DNA of 5,473 bases from Candidatus Dormiibacterota bacterium (GCA_003133485.1 PKXR01000183.1:1-5473); one strand, 5' to 3'. Shown: positions 1 to 5,451, counted from the first letter of the stretch. The notes: generated by a model not told the origin, from the sequence alone. Translations and numbers: made by a program.

Positions 1-112
1 CGATTACTGAGACGTTCCACTAAGCGCATGAGAGGCCCCGGCTGGGACGCAGGCGTGTACCCCGGAGGCGAGGCAGACCAGCTTCGACTACCACGATGCG
101 TATGCTTGAAGC
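1..112. other. Left-edge stretch without a supportable gene
   Basis: No complete gene is visible here. Plus frame 1 is open from the window edge to a TAG at 130-132, but it has no recognisable motif and mixed third-position base use. Plus frame 2 is open from a TGA at 29-31 to a TGA at 107-109 and ends in the residues SFDYHDAYA; this looks protein-like but has no start codon I can defend. It could be the tail of a decayed gene. A six-codon ORF (ATG at 96-98) ends in a TGA that overlaps the GTG start of the next gene. Confidence 0.4.
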
Positions 113-298
113 GTGAGGGGCAAGCGCTGTAGTCACTGCAGCGGATCAGGGCGGCCAGAGGAGTTTGAGCACTGGCCAGCCGCTTGCTCGCACTGCCAAG
201 GGCGCGGTGTCTGCCCTGGAGGTGATGACGAGTGCGTCGAGCCATATCCTCGCTGGCTGGACACATTCACGAGAATCTTTGGCCCTCACTCTAGGTAG
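113..298 (+). CDS. Putative zinc-binding miniprotein with two DnaJ-like CxxCxGxG motifs
   Basis: This encodes 61 residues. Two copies of the DnaJ cysteine-rich motif are visible: C6-x-x-C9-x-G-x-G and C25-x-x-C28-x-G-x-G, separated by a short linker with E16-E17 and W21. Two further cysteines, C34 and C41, follow. DnaJ itself carries four such motifs that bind two zinc ions; two motifs are enough for one zinc site, as in stand-alone zinc ribbons such as anti-TRAP. Binding of one zinc is therefore inferred, and the partner (protein or nucleic acid) is unknown. The C-terminus (about 43-61) has aromatic and basic residues. The GTG at 113 is the only usable start, because an in-frame TGA lies at 107-109 and no other start codon precedes the first motif. 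There is no strong Shine-Dalgarno; the GTG overlaps the TGA of a six-codon ORF, so reinitiation is possible. It could also be a random ORF, but the paired motifs argue against that. Confidence 0.6.
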   Translation: MRGKRCSHCSGSGRPEEFEHWPAACSHCQGRGVCPGGDDECVEPYPRWLDTFTRIFGPHSR

Positions 299-328
299 AG
301 ATTCGCTTCAGACAACCTCGCGGCCACA

Positions 329-356
329 TTGGGCGACCCGCCCACGCTGATATCGT
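329..356 (+). promoter_or_regulatory. Weak candidate promoter for the two-helix membrane protein
   Basis: TTGGGC at 329-334 and TATCGT at 351-356 are separated by 16 bases, about 62 bases ahead of the ATG at 419. The -10 box matches four of six consensus positions and the -35 box three. It falls in the gap between the zinc-finger-like gene and the membrane protein gene, where a promoter would be expected, but matches of this quality arise by chance. Confidence 0.2.
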
Positions 357-418
357 AGGAAGCCACAAGTTGGACGGGGACCACAAGATGCACAGGCGCG
401 GAAGGAGTCGTAACTGAA

Positions 419-589
419 ATGGACAGAAACCCGCTCATCGTGATTTATGCCGTGGTGATGATAGCCATCATAGTCGGTGCAGATTTCACATTCCTCAGAC
501 ACCACTTCTTGGAACGACTGATTGTGAATATCGGCATCGTCGTGGTGTTCGCCGCTTTCTACTTCATATTCCTGCGGAACAAGACGTGA
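419..589 (+). CDS. Small two-helix membrane protein (56 aa)
   Basis: The protein has 56 residues and is almost entirely two hydrophobic segments: about residues 5-24 (beginning PLIVIYAVV) and about 35-53 (LIVNIGIVVVFAAFYFIFL). They are joined by a short polar loop, FLRHHFLERL, with two His and two Arg. The charged tail is RNKT. This fits a two-pass inner membrane protein with both ends on the same side. The layout, including the 'FLR.HF.ERL.VNIGIV.VF..FY' pattern, resembles short uncharacterised membrane proteins I know from actinobacteria; no function is assigned to them. The ATG is supported by a GAAGGAG Shine-Dalgarno at 401-407, 11 bases upstream. The stop is TGA. A perfect hairpin 35 bases downstream probably ends the transcript. 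The minus-strand ORF over the same bases is a shadow: it is His- and Asp-rich and has no motif. I am fairly sure the gene is real and cannot assign its role. Confidence 0.8.
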   Translation: MDRNPLIVIYAVVMIAIIVGADFTFLRHHFLERLIVNIGIVVVFAAFYFIFLRNKT

Positions 590-623
590 GAGCGCCCGCA
601 TCCAGAAGGCTGCATCAACCATC

Positions 624-645
624 CTCCGGCCCTTCGAGGCCGGAG
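624..645. terminator. Hairpin between convergent genes, possible bidirectional terminator
   Basis: CTCCGGCC at 624-631 and GGCCGGAG at 638-645 are exact reverse complements, with a six-base loop CTTCGA. The hairpin lies 34 bases after the stop of the plus-strand membrane protein gene and 29 bases beyond the stop of the minus-strand helicase remnant, so it could serve both. Neither side has a T tract, which is common for high-GC terminators but makes the assignment less certain. Confidence 0.6.
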
Positions 646-674
646 AGCAGGAGGAGGCGGCTTAGATCCCGCCG

Positions 675-1172
675 TCAGTAGGTGCCACCGTATTCGGCAA
701 AGATCGCCCGAATGTCAGTCTCGTTGTTCGCCTTGGCAAGTTCAATCGCAACGTCAGGGTTCCTCAAGTCGAGACTGAGAAGCTGTCCGTCGGCACTCTT
801 GATCATGGCCAGCACGCGGCGCACCTCCTTACTGTGTTTGACCGCGGACTCGGCTAGGGCAGACCACTTCGGGCCTGTGTCCGCTGAATCGGGCCGGTGA
901 GCATCAACGAGATCCGCGACGATTCCACCGTCCTCCTCATGGAAGAAAACAAAGTCCGGATACATCGTGCGGTGCGTGCCTGACTGTTCATACGGGACCG
1001 CCAGCGCCGCCGTTCCACCCGTTGGATTCCGATACCACGCAATGATGCCGTCTCTCCCTAGTTCGGTGTTCAGCACATCCTTCCCCCGCCCGGTAAACGT
1101 GGCTGGGAACAGATGCTCCCCGTTTGCGTAGATGTGCTTGGTACACCGGGGCCACCTCCCCGATCTATCCAC
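675..1172 (-). pseudogene. C-terminal remnant of a large DEAD/DEAH-box or type III restriction-like helicase
   Basis: The ORF gives 165 residues. From about residue 12 to the end it resembles the extreme C-terminus of long (around 900-1000 aa) helicase/restriction-like proteins. Matching landmarks are KHIY (12-15), LFPA (21-24), WYRNP (46-50), ALAVPYEQ (56-63), YPDFVFF (71-77), the VADLVDAH stretch (85-92), GQLLSLDLR (129-137) and a terminal FAEYGGTY. The YPDF...D pattern recalls the PD-(D/E)xK nuclease layout, but I see no catalytic lysine. The helicase motor (Walker A, DEAx box) is absent, and nothing upstream continues the reading frame: a TAG lies at 1179-1181. The GTG at 1172 has no Shine-Dalgarno, and the first ten residues look unrelated to the family. 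I infer that the 5' part was deleted and that this fragment is probably not functional. A stand-alone C-terminal domain protein is the alternative. The family is recognised from memory, not from a search. Confidence 0.6.
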
Positions 1173-1419
1173 CCCACGCTAAGTCGATCTATATCGGCTA
1201 CTGGCAGGCCTCCGGCGGAGCTGCCGTGTACGGCACCGTGGCGGGCTCCGGCGGAGGGACCGACGCGACGGTAGGGTCAACCCAGGCCGCACGATCACCT
1301 CCCCGTCGGCCATCGGATATGCCATCGGTGCCTATCTCACCTATGCCGTTACCCAACGGCCGAACAACAAATTCAGCTACTTCTTCATTCAACGCTGGCT
1401 CGCCCACCCTCACGGCTAG
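1139..1419 (+). pseudogene. 5'-truncated, frameshifted gene of unknown function
   Basis: Two protein-like segments lie in adjacent frames. In frame 2 from about 1139 the translation begins WYTGATSPIYPPHAKSIYIG and continues through a Gly/Ala/Ser-rich stretch (YGTVAGSGGGTDATVGSTQ) to about 1285; after that it becomes an Arg/Pro-rich run with no protein character. In frame 1 from about 1291 it reads TITSPSAIGYAIGAYLTY, then AVTQRPNNKFSYFFIQRW and LAHPHG before the TAG at 1417-1419. Upstream of about 1285 frame 1 is Arg-rich and unlike protein. Joining the two gives about 93 residues with a small-residue middle and an aromatic, partly hydrophobic end. Moving from frame 2 to frame 1 needs a loss of one base or a gain of two near 1285-1305. 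No slippery heptamer is visible, so a mutation or sequencing error is likelier than programmed frameshifting. The 5' end is missing: the sequence turns into helicase remnant at about 1140. I do not recognise the family. Confidence 0.5.
1210..1256 (+). repeat. Two copies of an 11-base palindrome
   Basis: CTCCGGCGGAG occurs at 1210-1220 and again at 1246-1256. Each copy is a 5-bp inverted repeat around one central base. They are 36 bases apart, exactly 12 codons, so both encode Ser-Gly-Gly in frame 2 of the broken gene. Repeated glycine codons in a GC-rich genome are the simplest explanation. Confidence 0.5.
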
Positions 1420-1430
1420 GAGTTTTGCCC

Positions 1431-1721
1431 ATGACCACTAAGACTTCCGCTACCGACGCACAGACCATCCGATCGTCCCGGCTAATTGGCCGACGTCCTG
1501 TTGCCTGGCTGATGAGGCACGAGGACCACATAACCGACCCAAACGATCCCCGCGGTTGGATGTGTCTGACGGGTGACGGCCAGCTGCTACTGGCACGACC
1601 CGAGGGGGCGGTAGATCCCCTGTCGCCGGATTGCCCCCCTGAGCTGCGCGCCGTTATAGCTGAGTATCGTCAGCGGGAGTCCACAGCTGCCACTGATGCG
1701 GGACCGCTTACCAGCGAGTAA
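1431..1721 (+). CDS. Hypothetical protein, 96 aa, unknown function
   Basis: I do not recognise this protein. Residues 1-16 are Thr/Ser-rich and probably disordered. A compact core follows from about 17 to 81: SRLIGRRPVAWLMRHEDH, then DPNDPRGWMCLTGDGQLLLA, then a helix-like ELRAVIAEYRQRE after a PDCPP turn. The tail is Ala/Thr-rich. There are two cysteines (C45, C68), no signal peptide and no membrane segment, so it is probably cytoplasmic. The ATG at 1431 is preferred over an in-frame TTG two codons upstream because AGGAG at 1418-1422 lies eight bases ahead of the ATG. That Shine-Dalgarno overlaps the TAG (1417-1419) of the broken upstream gene, so the two were once an operon with coupled translation. 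With the upstream gene truncated at its 5' end, its original promoter may be lost. Confidence 0.7.
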   Translation: MTTKTSATDAQTIRSSRLIGRRPVAWLMRHEDHITDPNDPRGWMCLTGDGQLLLARPEGAVDPLSPDCPPELRAVIAEYRQRESTAATDAGPLTSE

Positions 1722-1782
1722 CCCCGGCCACGACCGGCTCGAACTACCGTTCCGGACCCGAGATTCTCAGGACTCCGAGGGA

Positions 1783-4422
1783 CTAAGGTGGAGGCGGAGC
1801 CACGTCCCCGTATGCAACTGTGAAGCCACTCGATGTGAGGCTCGACGGGGTTGATACTAGGGCGCCGCCTTGATCCATGATGTCCTCGTAAAGAACATTC
1901 TGGGCTCCAGTGAGACGCAGGCTCGAGAAAGTCACGTCCGGCGTGTAGCTGGCCAGGGTAGTGATCGCCCCACCGAGATCAGGAGCCTCGACGATCCACT
2001 CCACCGACGAGCCCGGACCGGTATACGTCTGATCTGTCAGGAACGATTGCCCCGTGGTGTTGTCGGTGAGTTCAATCGCCCAAGTTGAGCCGCTGTGTTG
2101 ACCAATGGTCACGGTCACGCTGTCACCCGGGAGCACTGTCATCGCAATAGGCGTCTCCGCAGCCGGGAGGATCTCCCACCAAGGGGTGATGTCGAACAAA
2201 CTTGAGTTCGATGGGTCAGGATACTCGTCGATTCCCGCTTGGATCAAATCGTCATTGGTTGCCCCATCGATCCCGACCCACTCCGCCATCATGGTGCCCG
2301 TCTGGCCGACATAGAGACTGGGGACATTGAAAGTCCCAGAGGCGAAGGTATACGGGCCCCTCCCGAGCACATAACCGGACCAGTTGAGCGGGTACTGAAC
2401 TGTGGAAGCGGCTAGATACACCAGGATCGACAGCGAAGCTGTCGACGACTGCGGAGTCGGTGATGCTGAGTCGGTCACTGTGACCGCGAAACTGAAGGTG
2501 GTCGAGGTAGTCGGGACCCCGGAGATGACGCCGCCGGTCGAAAGAACCAACCCTGGTGGCAAGGATCCGCTCGCAATCGCCCACGAGTAGGGCGACGCCC
2601 CGTTCGCCGCCACGAGGGTTGTCGAGTAATGAACTCCGACGGTCCCTGCGGGAAGAGATGTCGTAGTGATCACGGGAGATGGGGCACTGGCGACAGTTCC
2701 TGAGAAGGCAGCAGTCGCGGTTTCAGCAGTCGGACTGGTCGAGTCAGTCACCTCAACGGAGAAGCTGAATGCGGCAAGGGTGCTTGGCGTGCCAGAGATC
2801 ACGCCGCCGGAGGAGACTCCCAGGCCCGCCGGCAGCGACCCGGAGTCGATGGTCCAAGAGTACGGTGGAGTGCCCCCATAGGCGCTTAGGCCGGCCGAGT
2901 ACGGTACGTCCTCGGTGGCCGCGGGAAGCGTAGTCGTGGTGATCACAAGCGGCTGAGCCGATTCGGGTACGAAATACCCAAAGGCGTCGAGAATCACATC
3001 GGTAGTCCCGAGATCGTTAAAGATGGAGACCGAGCCAGTAGTGCTGAGAGTTGCCACCGTCAGGTTAGGAACGATGTCTCCGGTCGACCAGTTGACGTCC
3101 GACGCGTTGGGCACCGCGCCTCCCGGGTAGACGGTCAGGAAGCTCGGAGAGGTCGTGTCCACGGCGGTCACGTTGAGAGCCACGGCACTCGCGTTGCTCG
3201 CGATCTCACCATCCAAGCCAGCCAGAGTCTGGGTCATCGTCGCGCCGGCGCCTAACGACGGACCCGAGGTCCGAGTATCACGAGCGCGGAACGGAGTAAT
3301 CGGTGTGAAGAGCGCCTCATTGCTGGGGGGTGTACCTGTGCCACTTGTGAGGTAGCCGTCAACGTCGACCACCACGTCTGTACTCCCTTGATTGTTGGTG
3401 ACATCGATCTGGCCGGAGCCAGTGATAGCGATCATCACCCGGTTCGCGATAGTCTGGTGAGCACTCCAATTCAAGTTGGAGGTATTGGGAAGGGTACGGC
3501 CGCCCGGGTACACCGTGAGGAAGCTGGGTTCGTTGGTGTCTGTCGCCGTAACGTTGGCCACCACGCCAACCACTCCGGAGGCGGGTACACCTCCCTCGCC
3601 AGAGACATTCACGACCAGCGTGCTACCTTCGAGCAGAGTTTGGCCAGCGCACTGGTTGGCGAATCCGGTGAGCGAGGCGGATCTGGTATCGCAGATCCTC
3701 GCGGGAGCGAGTGGCACGTAGCTACCCGCAGTGCTTCCCATCGCTTCAGGCGCGAAGTAGCCTTCAAGGTCGACCACGAGGTCGGTTCCCCCCTGATTGT
3801 TGTAAAAGCTGACCCCACCATTGCTACCTATTTGAACGATCACCAGATTTGCCACAGTGTCACCGGTTGTCCAGTTCAGATTGGACGGCAACGGGACGGA
3901 GCCGCCCGCTGGGTAGACCGTCAGGAAGCTCGGCGCGGTTGTGTCTGTAACAGTCACATTCAGCGTCACGGCCGTCGCATCGCCAGGGACCGTCACGGTA
4001 CTGCCACTCGGCCCAAATGTCCCAATCACCGGTATGGTGCGGCTGGAGTTAGATCCGAGCTTGGGACCCTGGCCCACGGTGCGCGTGTCGAGTAGCCTGG
4101 TTGGCGAGAGCGCTGTGTAGGCGCCGCCTACTCCGGCGCCCGACGACTGGCTCGAGCTGTTCGTGACCAGAGCTGGCTTAGGGGAAGTCGCTGCTTCTGC
4201 TTCACTCCCGTCCTGCATCAGTGTGGGAAGGCTCACCTGGCTTTCTGCACCAGTCGCCGAGTGGGTGATGGGCGGCAAGGCGCGGGTCGCGGCGGGATTA
4301 AGCACCACGATCGGGAGTGGGGCGGCTAGGGCTGGGATTGCCCCGAGCGATAGGCCCAAGCCCACGGCGACGCCAGCACAGCCGTAGAGCAGCCGACTAA
4401 GAGTGGATCGATGCCCGGACAC
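1783..4422 (-). CDS. Secreted multidomain glutamic peptidase (G1/eqolisin-type)
   Basis: The protein has 879 residues from the GTG at 4422. Residues 1-33 are a clear signal peptide: basic start (HRSTLSR), hydrophobic core, ALA cleavage site. Residues 34-100 are a low-complexity linker. Three related domains follow (about 101-225, 235-357, 371-484), then two putative Ig-like domains (about 492-580, 584-668), each with 'LP.G...G..Y...L.A..G..PYSW.I.SGSLP.GL....GGVISG.P'. The C-terminal domain (about 677-840) matches peptidase family G1: NWSGYV, AEWVGIDG, LIQAG, a W.E..P segment, LPGDSVTV and VEWIVEAP. The likely catalytic pair is Q728 and E808; known enzymes of this family cleave proteins at acid pH. 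The domain lies at the far C-terminus, without an LPxTG motif or final membrane helix, so release or repeat-mediated attachment outside the cell is inferred. GGAGG lies only three bases from the GTG, shorter than usual. An alternative GTG at 4476 adds 18 basic residues, has no Shine-Dalgarno and spoils the signal peptide. The stop is TAG at 1783-1785. Confidence 0.87.
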   Translation of the reverse strand: MSGHRSTLSRLLYGCAGVAVGLGLSLGAIPALAAPLPIVVLNPAATRALPPITHSATGAESQVSLPTLMQDGSEAEAATSPKPALVTNSSSQSSGAGVGGAYTALSPTRLLDTRTVGQGPKLGSNSSRTIPVIGTFGPSGSTVTVPGDATAVTLNVTVTDTTAPSFLTVYPAGGSVPLPSNLNWTTGDTVANLVIVQIGSNGGVSFYNNQGGTDLVVDLEGYFAPEAMGSTAGSYVPLAPARICDTRSASLTGFANQCAGQTLLEGSTLVVNVSGEGGVPASGVVGVVANVTATDTNEPSFLTVYPGGRTLPNTSNLNWSAHQTIANRVMIAITGSGQIDVTNNQGSTDVVVDVDGYLTSGTGTPPSNEALFTPITPFRARDTRTSGPSLGAGATMTQTLAGLDGEIASNASAVALNVTAVDTTSPSFLTVYPGGAVPNASDVNWSTGDIVPNLTVATLSTTGSVSIFNDLGTTDVILDAFGYFVPESAQPLVITTTTLPAATEDVPYSAGLSAYGGTPPYSWTIDSGSLPAGLGVSSGGVISGTPSTLAAFSFSVEVTDSTSPTAETATAAFSGTVASAPSPVITTTSLPAGTVGVHYSTTLVAANGASPYSWAIASGSLPPGLVLSTGGVISGVPTTSTTFSFAVTVTDSASPTPQSSTASLSILVYLAASTVQYPLNWSGYVLGRGPYTFASGTFNVPSLYVGQTGTMMAEWVGIDGATNDDLIQAGIDEYPDPSNSSLFDITPWWEILPAAETPIAMTVLPGDSVTVTIGQHSGSTWAIELTDNTTGQSFLTDQTYTGPGSSVEWIVEAPDLGGAITTLASYTPDVTFSSLRLTGAQNVLYEDIMDQGGALVSTPSSLTSSGFTVAYGDVAPPPP
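2971..4122 (-). repeat. Three tandem copies of a ~115-130 residue 'LDTR/SFLTVYP' domain
   Basis: The copies lie at about 3748-4122, 3352-3720 and 2971-3312. Each begins with 'Y..L.P.R..DTR', has 'A..LNVT..DT..PSFLTVYPGG' and 'SNLNW..G...N' in the middle, and ends 'NNQG.TDVVVD..GYF'. Copy 2 has an extra Cys pair (C244, C257) that may form a local disulfide. Copies are related at DNA level too: GTCAGGAAGCTCGG occurs identically (plus strand) at 3134-3147 and 3920-3933. Such domains occur in many secreted actinobacterial proteins, often beside hydrolase domains. A role in surface or polysaccharide binding is inference. Confidence 0.8.
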
Positions 4423-4501
4423 GGACCTCCTTCTCCAGGTTCTGTGCGGCCGATCTGGCTGCGAAGAAGGCGGCACAGGGCGGGAAAGGCGGCTGCATCA
4501 C
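4397..4501 (-). CDS. Upstream leader ORF overlapping the peptidase start
   Basis: Consecutive GTG (4501-4499) and ATG (4498-4496) codons, in one frame, follow a perfect AGGAGG Shine-Dalgarno (4513-4508) at six and nine bases. The ORF encodes 33 residues from the ATG and ends in TAG at 4399-4397. It overlaps the peptidase start at 4422 by 26 bases in a different frame. The peptidase Shine-Dalgarno (AGAAGGAGG, about 4434-4426) therefore lies inside this ORF. The peptide begins MQPPFPPC, and two Pro-Pro pairs near the start can slow ribosomes. Translation of the leader could expose or block the peptidase start (coupling or attenuation). The middle contains AAFFAARSAA, but it is too short and charged for a clear membrane segment. 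It may act only in cis. No family is recognised; the start signal is seen, the regulatory role is inferred. Confidence 0.5.
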   Translation of the reverse strand: MMQPPFPPCAAFFAARSAAQNLEKEVRVRASIHS

Positions 4502-4580
4502 TCGGTGCCTCCTGAAAGCTCGGGCCAAAACGCCGTCGCTGCGCGGATCGGTGCGCGAGGACCCTATCACGAGAAGTCTG

Positions 4581-4609
4581 TCTATAAGTAACTACTCCGC
4601 GACTGTTAC
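4581..4609 (-). promoter_or_regulatory. Candidate promoter for the leader ORF and peptidase gene
   Basis: On the minus strand, GTAACA (4609-4604) and TATAGA (4586-4581) are separated by 17 bases, the usual spacing for a main sigma factor promoter. The -10 box matches four of six consensus positions. This would start transcription near 4574, leaving about 70 bases before the leader ORF and about 150 before the peptidase GTG. The region is less GC-rich than its surroundings. Confidence 0.35.
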
Positions 4610-4610
4610 T
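4587..4610. promoter_or_regulatory. Inverted repeat over the candidate promoter, possible operator
   Basis: AGTAAC at 4587-4592 and GTTACT at 4605-4610 are exact reverse complements 12 bases apart, 18 bases centre to centre. The repeat covers the spacer and -35 box of the candidate minus-strand promoter, where a dimeric repressor would block polymerase. No regulator gene is in the window, and six-base arms can arise by chance. Confidence 0.3.
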
Positions 4611-4811
4611 CGGGATACCGTTGACAGTCTGTGGTTCGACGCCAACAAACGACGAATCGCCGGACCCGCCCCCGTCCCCCCCACAGCGGCCGACTCGACC
4701 GCGTTCAGCTGGCTCGGCACCGGAACGAGCGGCGGGACTGGCTCCGTAACCCATCCACGGGCGCGGGCTTCTACTTAATGTGGCGAAGATTCGGACCGCA
4801 AAGTTGCCCCG

Positions 4812-5405
4812 GTGATTAGTAAGGCGTTCCTGCTAGCGGGGGCGGTACTTGTCCTTGCCGGCTGTGGGACTGCCGGTCCAGACCGACCCGCTTCATCCAG
4901 CCCCAGCCCGTCAGCCGTGTCAACCCCGCGGCCAACCAAATCGCCCGTACCGAGTCTCAGTCCCGTACCGACGCCCCCGATCCTCCCATGCAACGCCGCA
5001 TCGATGGACGTGGCGATGGGCAACTCCGATTCCACCGCAGGCCATCTTGTGTATGCGGTGGTTTTGACCAACGCTGCCAGTCAAACTTGCACTCTGGAAG
5101 GATACCCAACCCTAACGCTGTACATGGGCACCCAGTCCACGTCCACGACAGAGATCGATGGAAATGATGGCATCACCTCGATAAGTACTACACCCACCCT
5201 TCTCACGATCCCGGTCGGAGGATCGGTCTCCTTTGTGCTCCAGTACAGTGACGTGCCCGCCGGCACCCAGACCTGCACTACTGCAACCTATCTCCAAGTG
5301 CAGCTGCCGGGAGGAAGCATAGGCATCCTCGCCCCTTCGGAGATCGACGCTTGCGGCGGCGTTATTTACGCCTCACCATTCCGCTCTGGCACCTCCCCGC
5401 CTTGA
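4812..5405 (+). CDS. DUF4232-like secreted lipoprotein
   Basis: The protein has 197 residues. Residues 1-17 are a lipoprotein signal (K4, a hydrophobic core, lipobox LAGC), with C18 the lipidated residue left after signal peptidase II cleavage. Residues 19-58 are a Pro/Ser/Thr-rich linker that would hold the domain away from the membrane. The domain from about 60 to 190 matches the DUF4232 layout: an opening LPC, a LVYAVVLTN strand, TCTLEGYPTL, and a PVGGSVSFVLQYSDVP segment followed by a second cysteine pair. C60/C93 and C155/C181 are likely disulfides. The family is common in actinobacterial exported proteins and has no established biochemical role. The GTG at 4812 is the first start after an in-frame TAA at 4776-4778 and places the lipobox at the right distance, although no clear Shine-Dalgarno precedes it, so translation may be leaderless or weak. 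It is transcribed divergently from the peptidase gene. Confidence 0.85.
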   Translation: MISKAFLLAGAVLVLAGCGTAGPDRPASSSPSPSAVSTPRPTKSPVPSLSPVPTPPILPCNAASMDVAMGNSDSTAGHLVYAVVLTNAASQTCTLEGYPTLTLYMGTQSTSTTEIDGNDGITSISTTPTLLTIPVGGSVSFVLQYSDVPAGTQTCTTATYLQVQLPGGSIGILAPSEIDACGGVIYASPFRSGTSPP

Positions 5406-5413
5406 GGACACCA

Positions 5414-5451
5414 GGCTAGCCGCCTGCAGTTCGCTTACCAGGCAGCCAGCC
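5414..5451 (+). terminator. Long imperfect hairpin after the lipoprotein gene
   Basis: GGCTAGCCGCCTG at 5414-5426 pairs with CAGGCAGCCAGCC at 5439-5451: 11 of 13 positions pair, with two A-C mismatches and a 12-base loop. It begins eight bases after the TGA stop. No T tract follows, so it is either a high-GC terminator or an mRNA-stabilising stem. Confidence 0.6.

Larger units (their letters stand above)
4502..4811. other. Divergent intergenic region between peptidase leader and lipoprotein genes
   Basis: About 310 bases lie between two divergent exported-protein genes. The left part holds the leader Shine-Dalgarno, the candidate minus-strand promoter and the inverted repeat. Plus-strand control is less clear: TTGACA at 4621-4626 is a perfect -35 box but has no good -10 at 16-18 bases, and TACTTAAT at 4772-4779 is -10-like but has no partner -35. 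A plus-strand frame open from 4551 to 4778 has no Shine-Dalgarno and a Pro/Thr/Gly-rich sequence; I do not call it a gene. Confidence 0.5.

Noticed and set aside
308..622. 104-residue minus-strand ORF, rich in His, Asp and Glu
   Set aside because: It lies antisense to the 56-residue membrane protein gene, which has a Shine-Dalgarno and clear membrane segments. Its HHDD- and HHH-like runs are the reverse complement of hydrophobic codons.
1722..1782. Possible terminator between the convergent genes ending at 1721 and 1783
   Set aside because: Only trivial four-base inverted repeats are present (for example CCGG...CCGG), and there is no T tract.
3388..4095. 235-residue plus-strand ORF opposite the peptidase gene
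   Set aside because: It is antisense to two of the repeat domains, has no signal, motif or ribosome site, and its Asp/His/Arg-rich composition is typical of a shadow frame.
4423..4476. Upstream GTG start giving an 897-residue peptidase
   Set aside because: It has no Shine-Dalgarno and adds 18 basic and polar residues ahead of an otherwise ideal signal peptide. RRRS is too weak a match to call a twin-arginine signal.
4442..4478. CTGTGC...GCACAG inverted repeat ahead of the peptidase gene
   Set aside because: The arms are only six bases with a 25-base loop and no further pairing inside. It does not match a riboswitch class I can recognise.
4326..4754. 142-residue minus-strand ORF across the peptidase start
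   Set aside because: It overlaps the signal peptide region in another frame, is Gly/Arg-rich, and lacks a ribosome site. The leader ORF and peptidase starts explain this stretch better.
4551..4778. Plus-strand ORF of 75 residues ahead of the lipoprotein gene
   Set aside because: Third codon positions are GC-rich in its second half, but second positions are too. It has no Shine-Dalgarno, contains a low-complexity Pro/Thr/Gly stretch, and covers the region where the divergent promoters should be.
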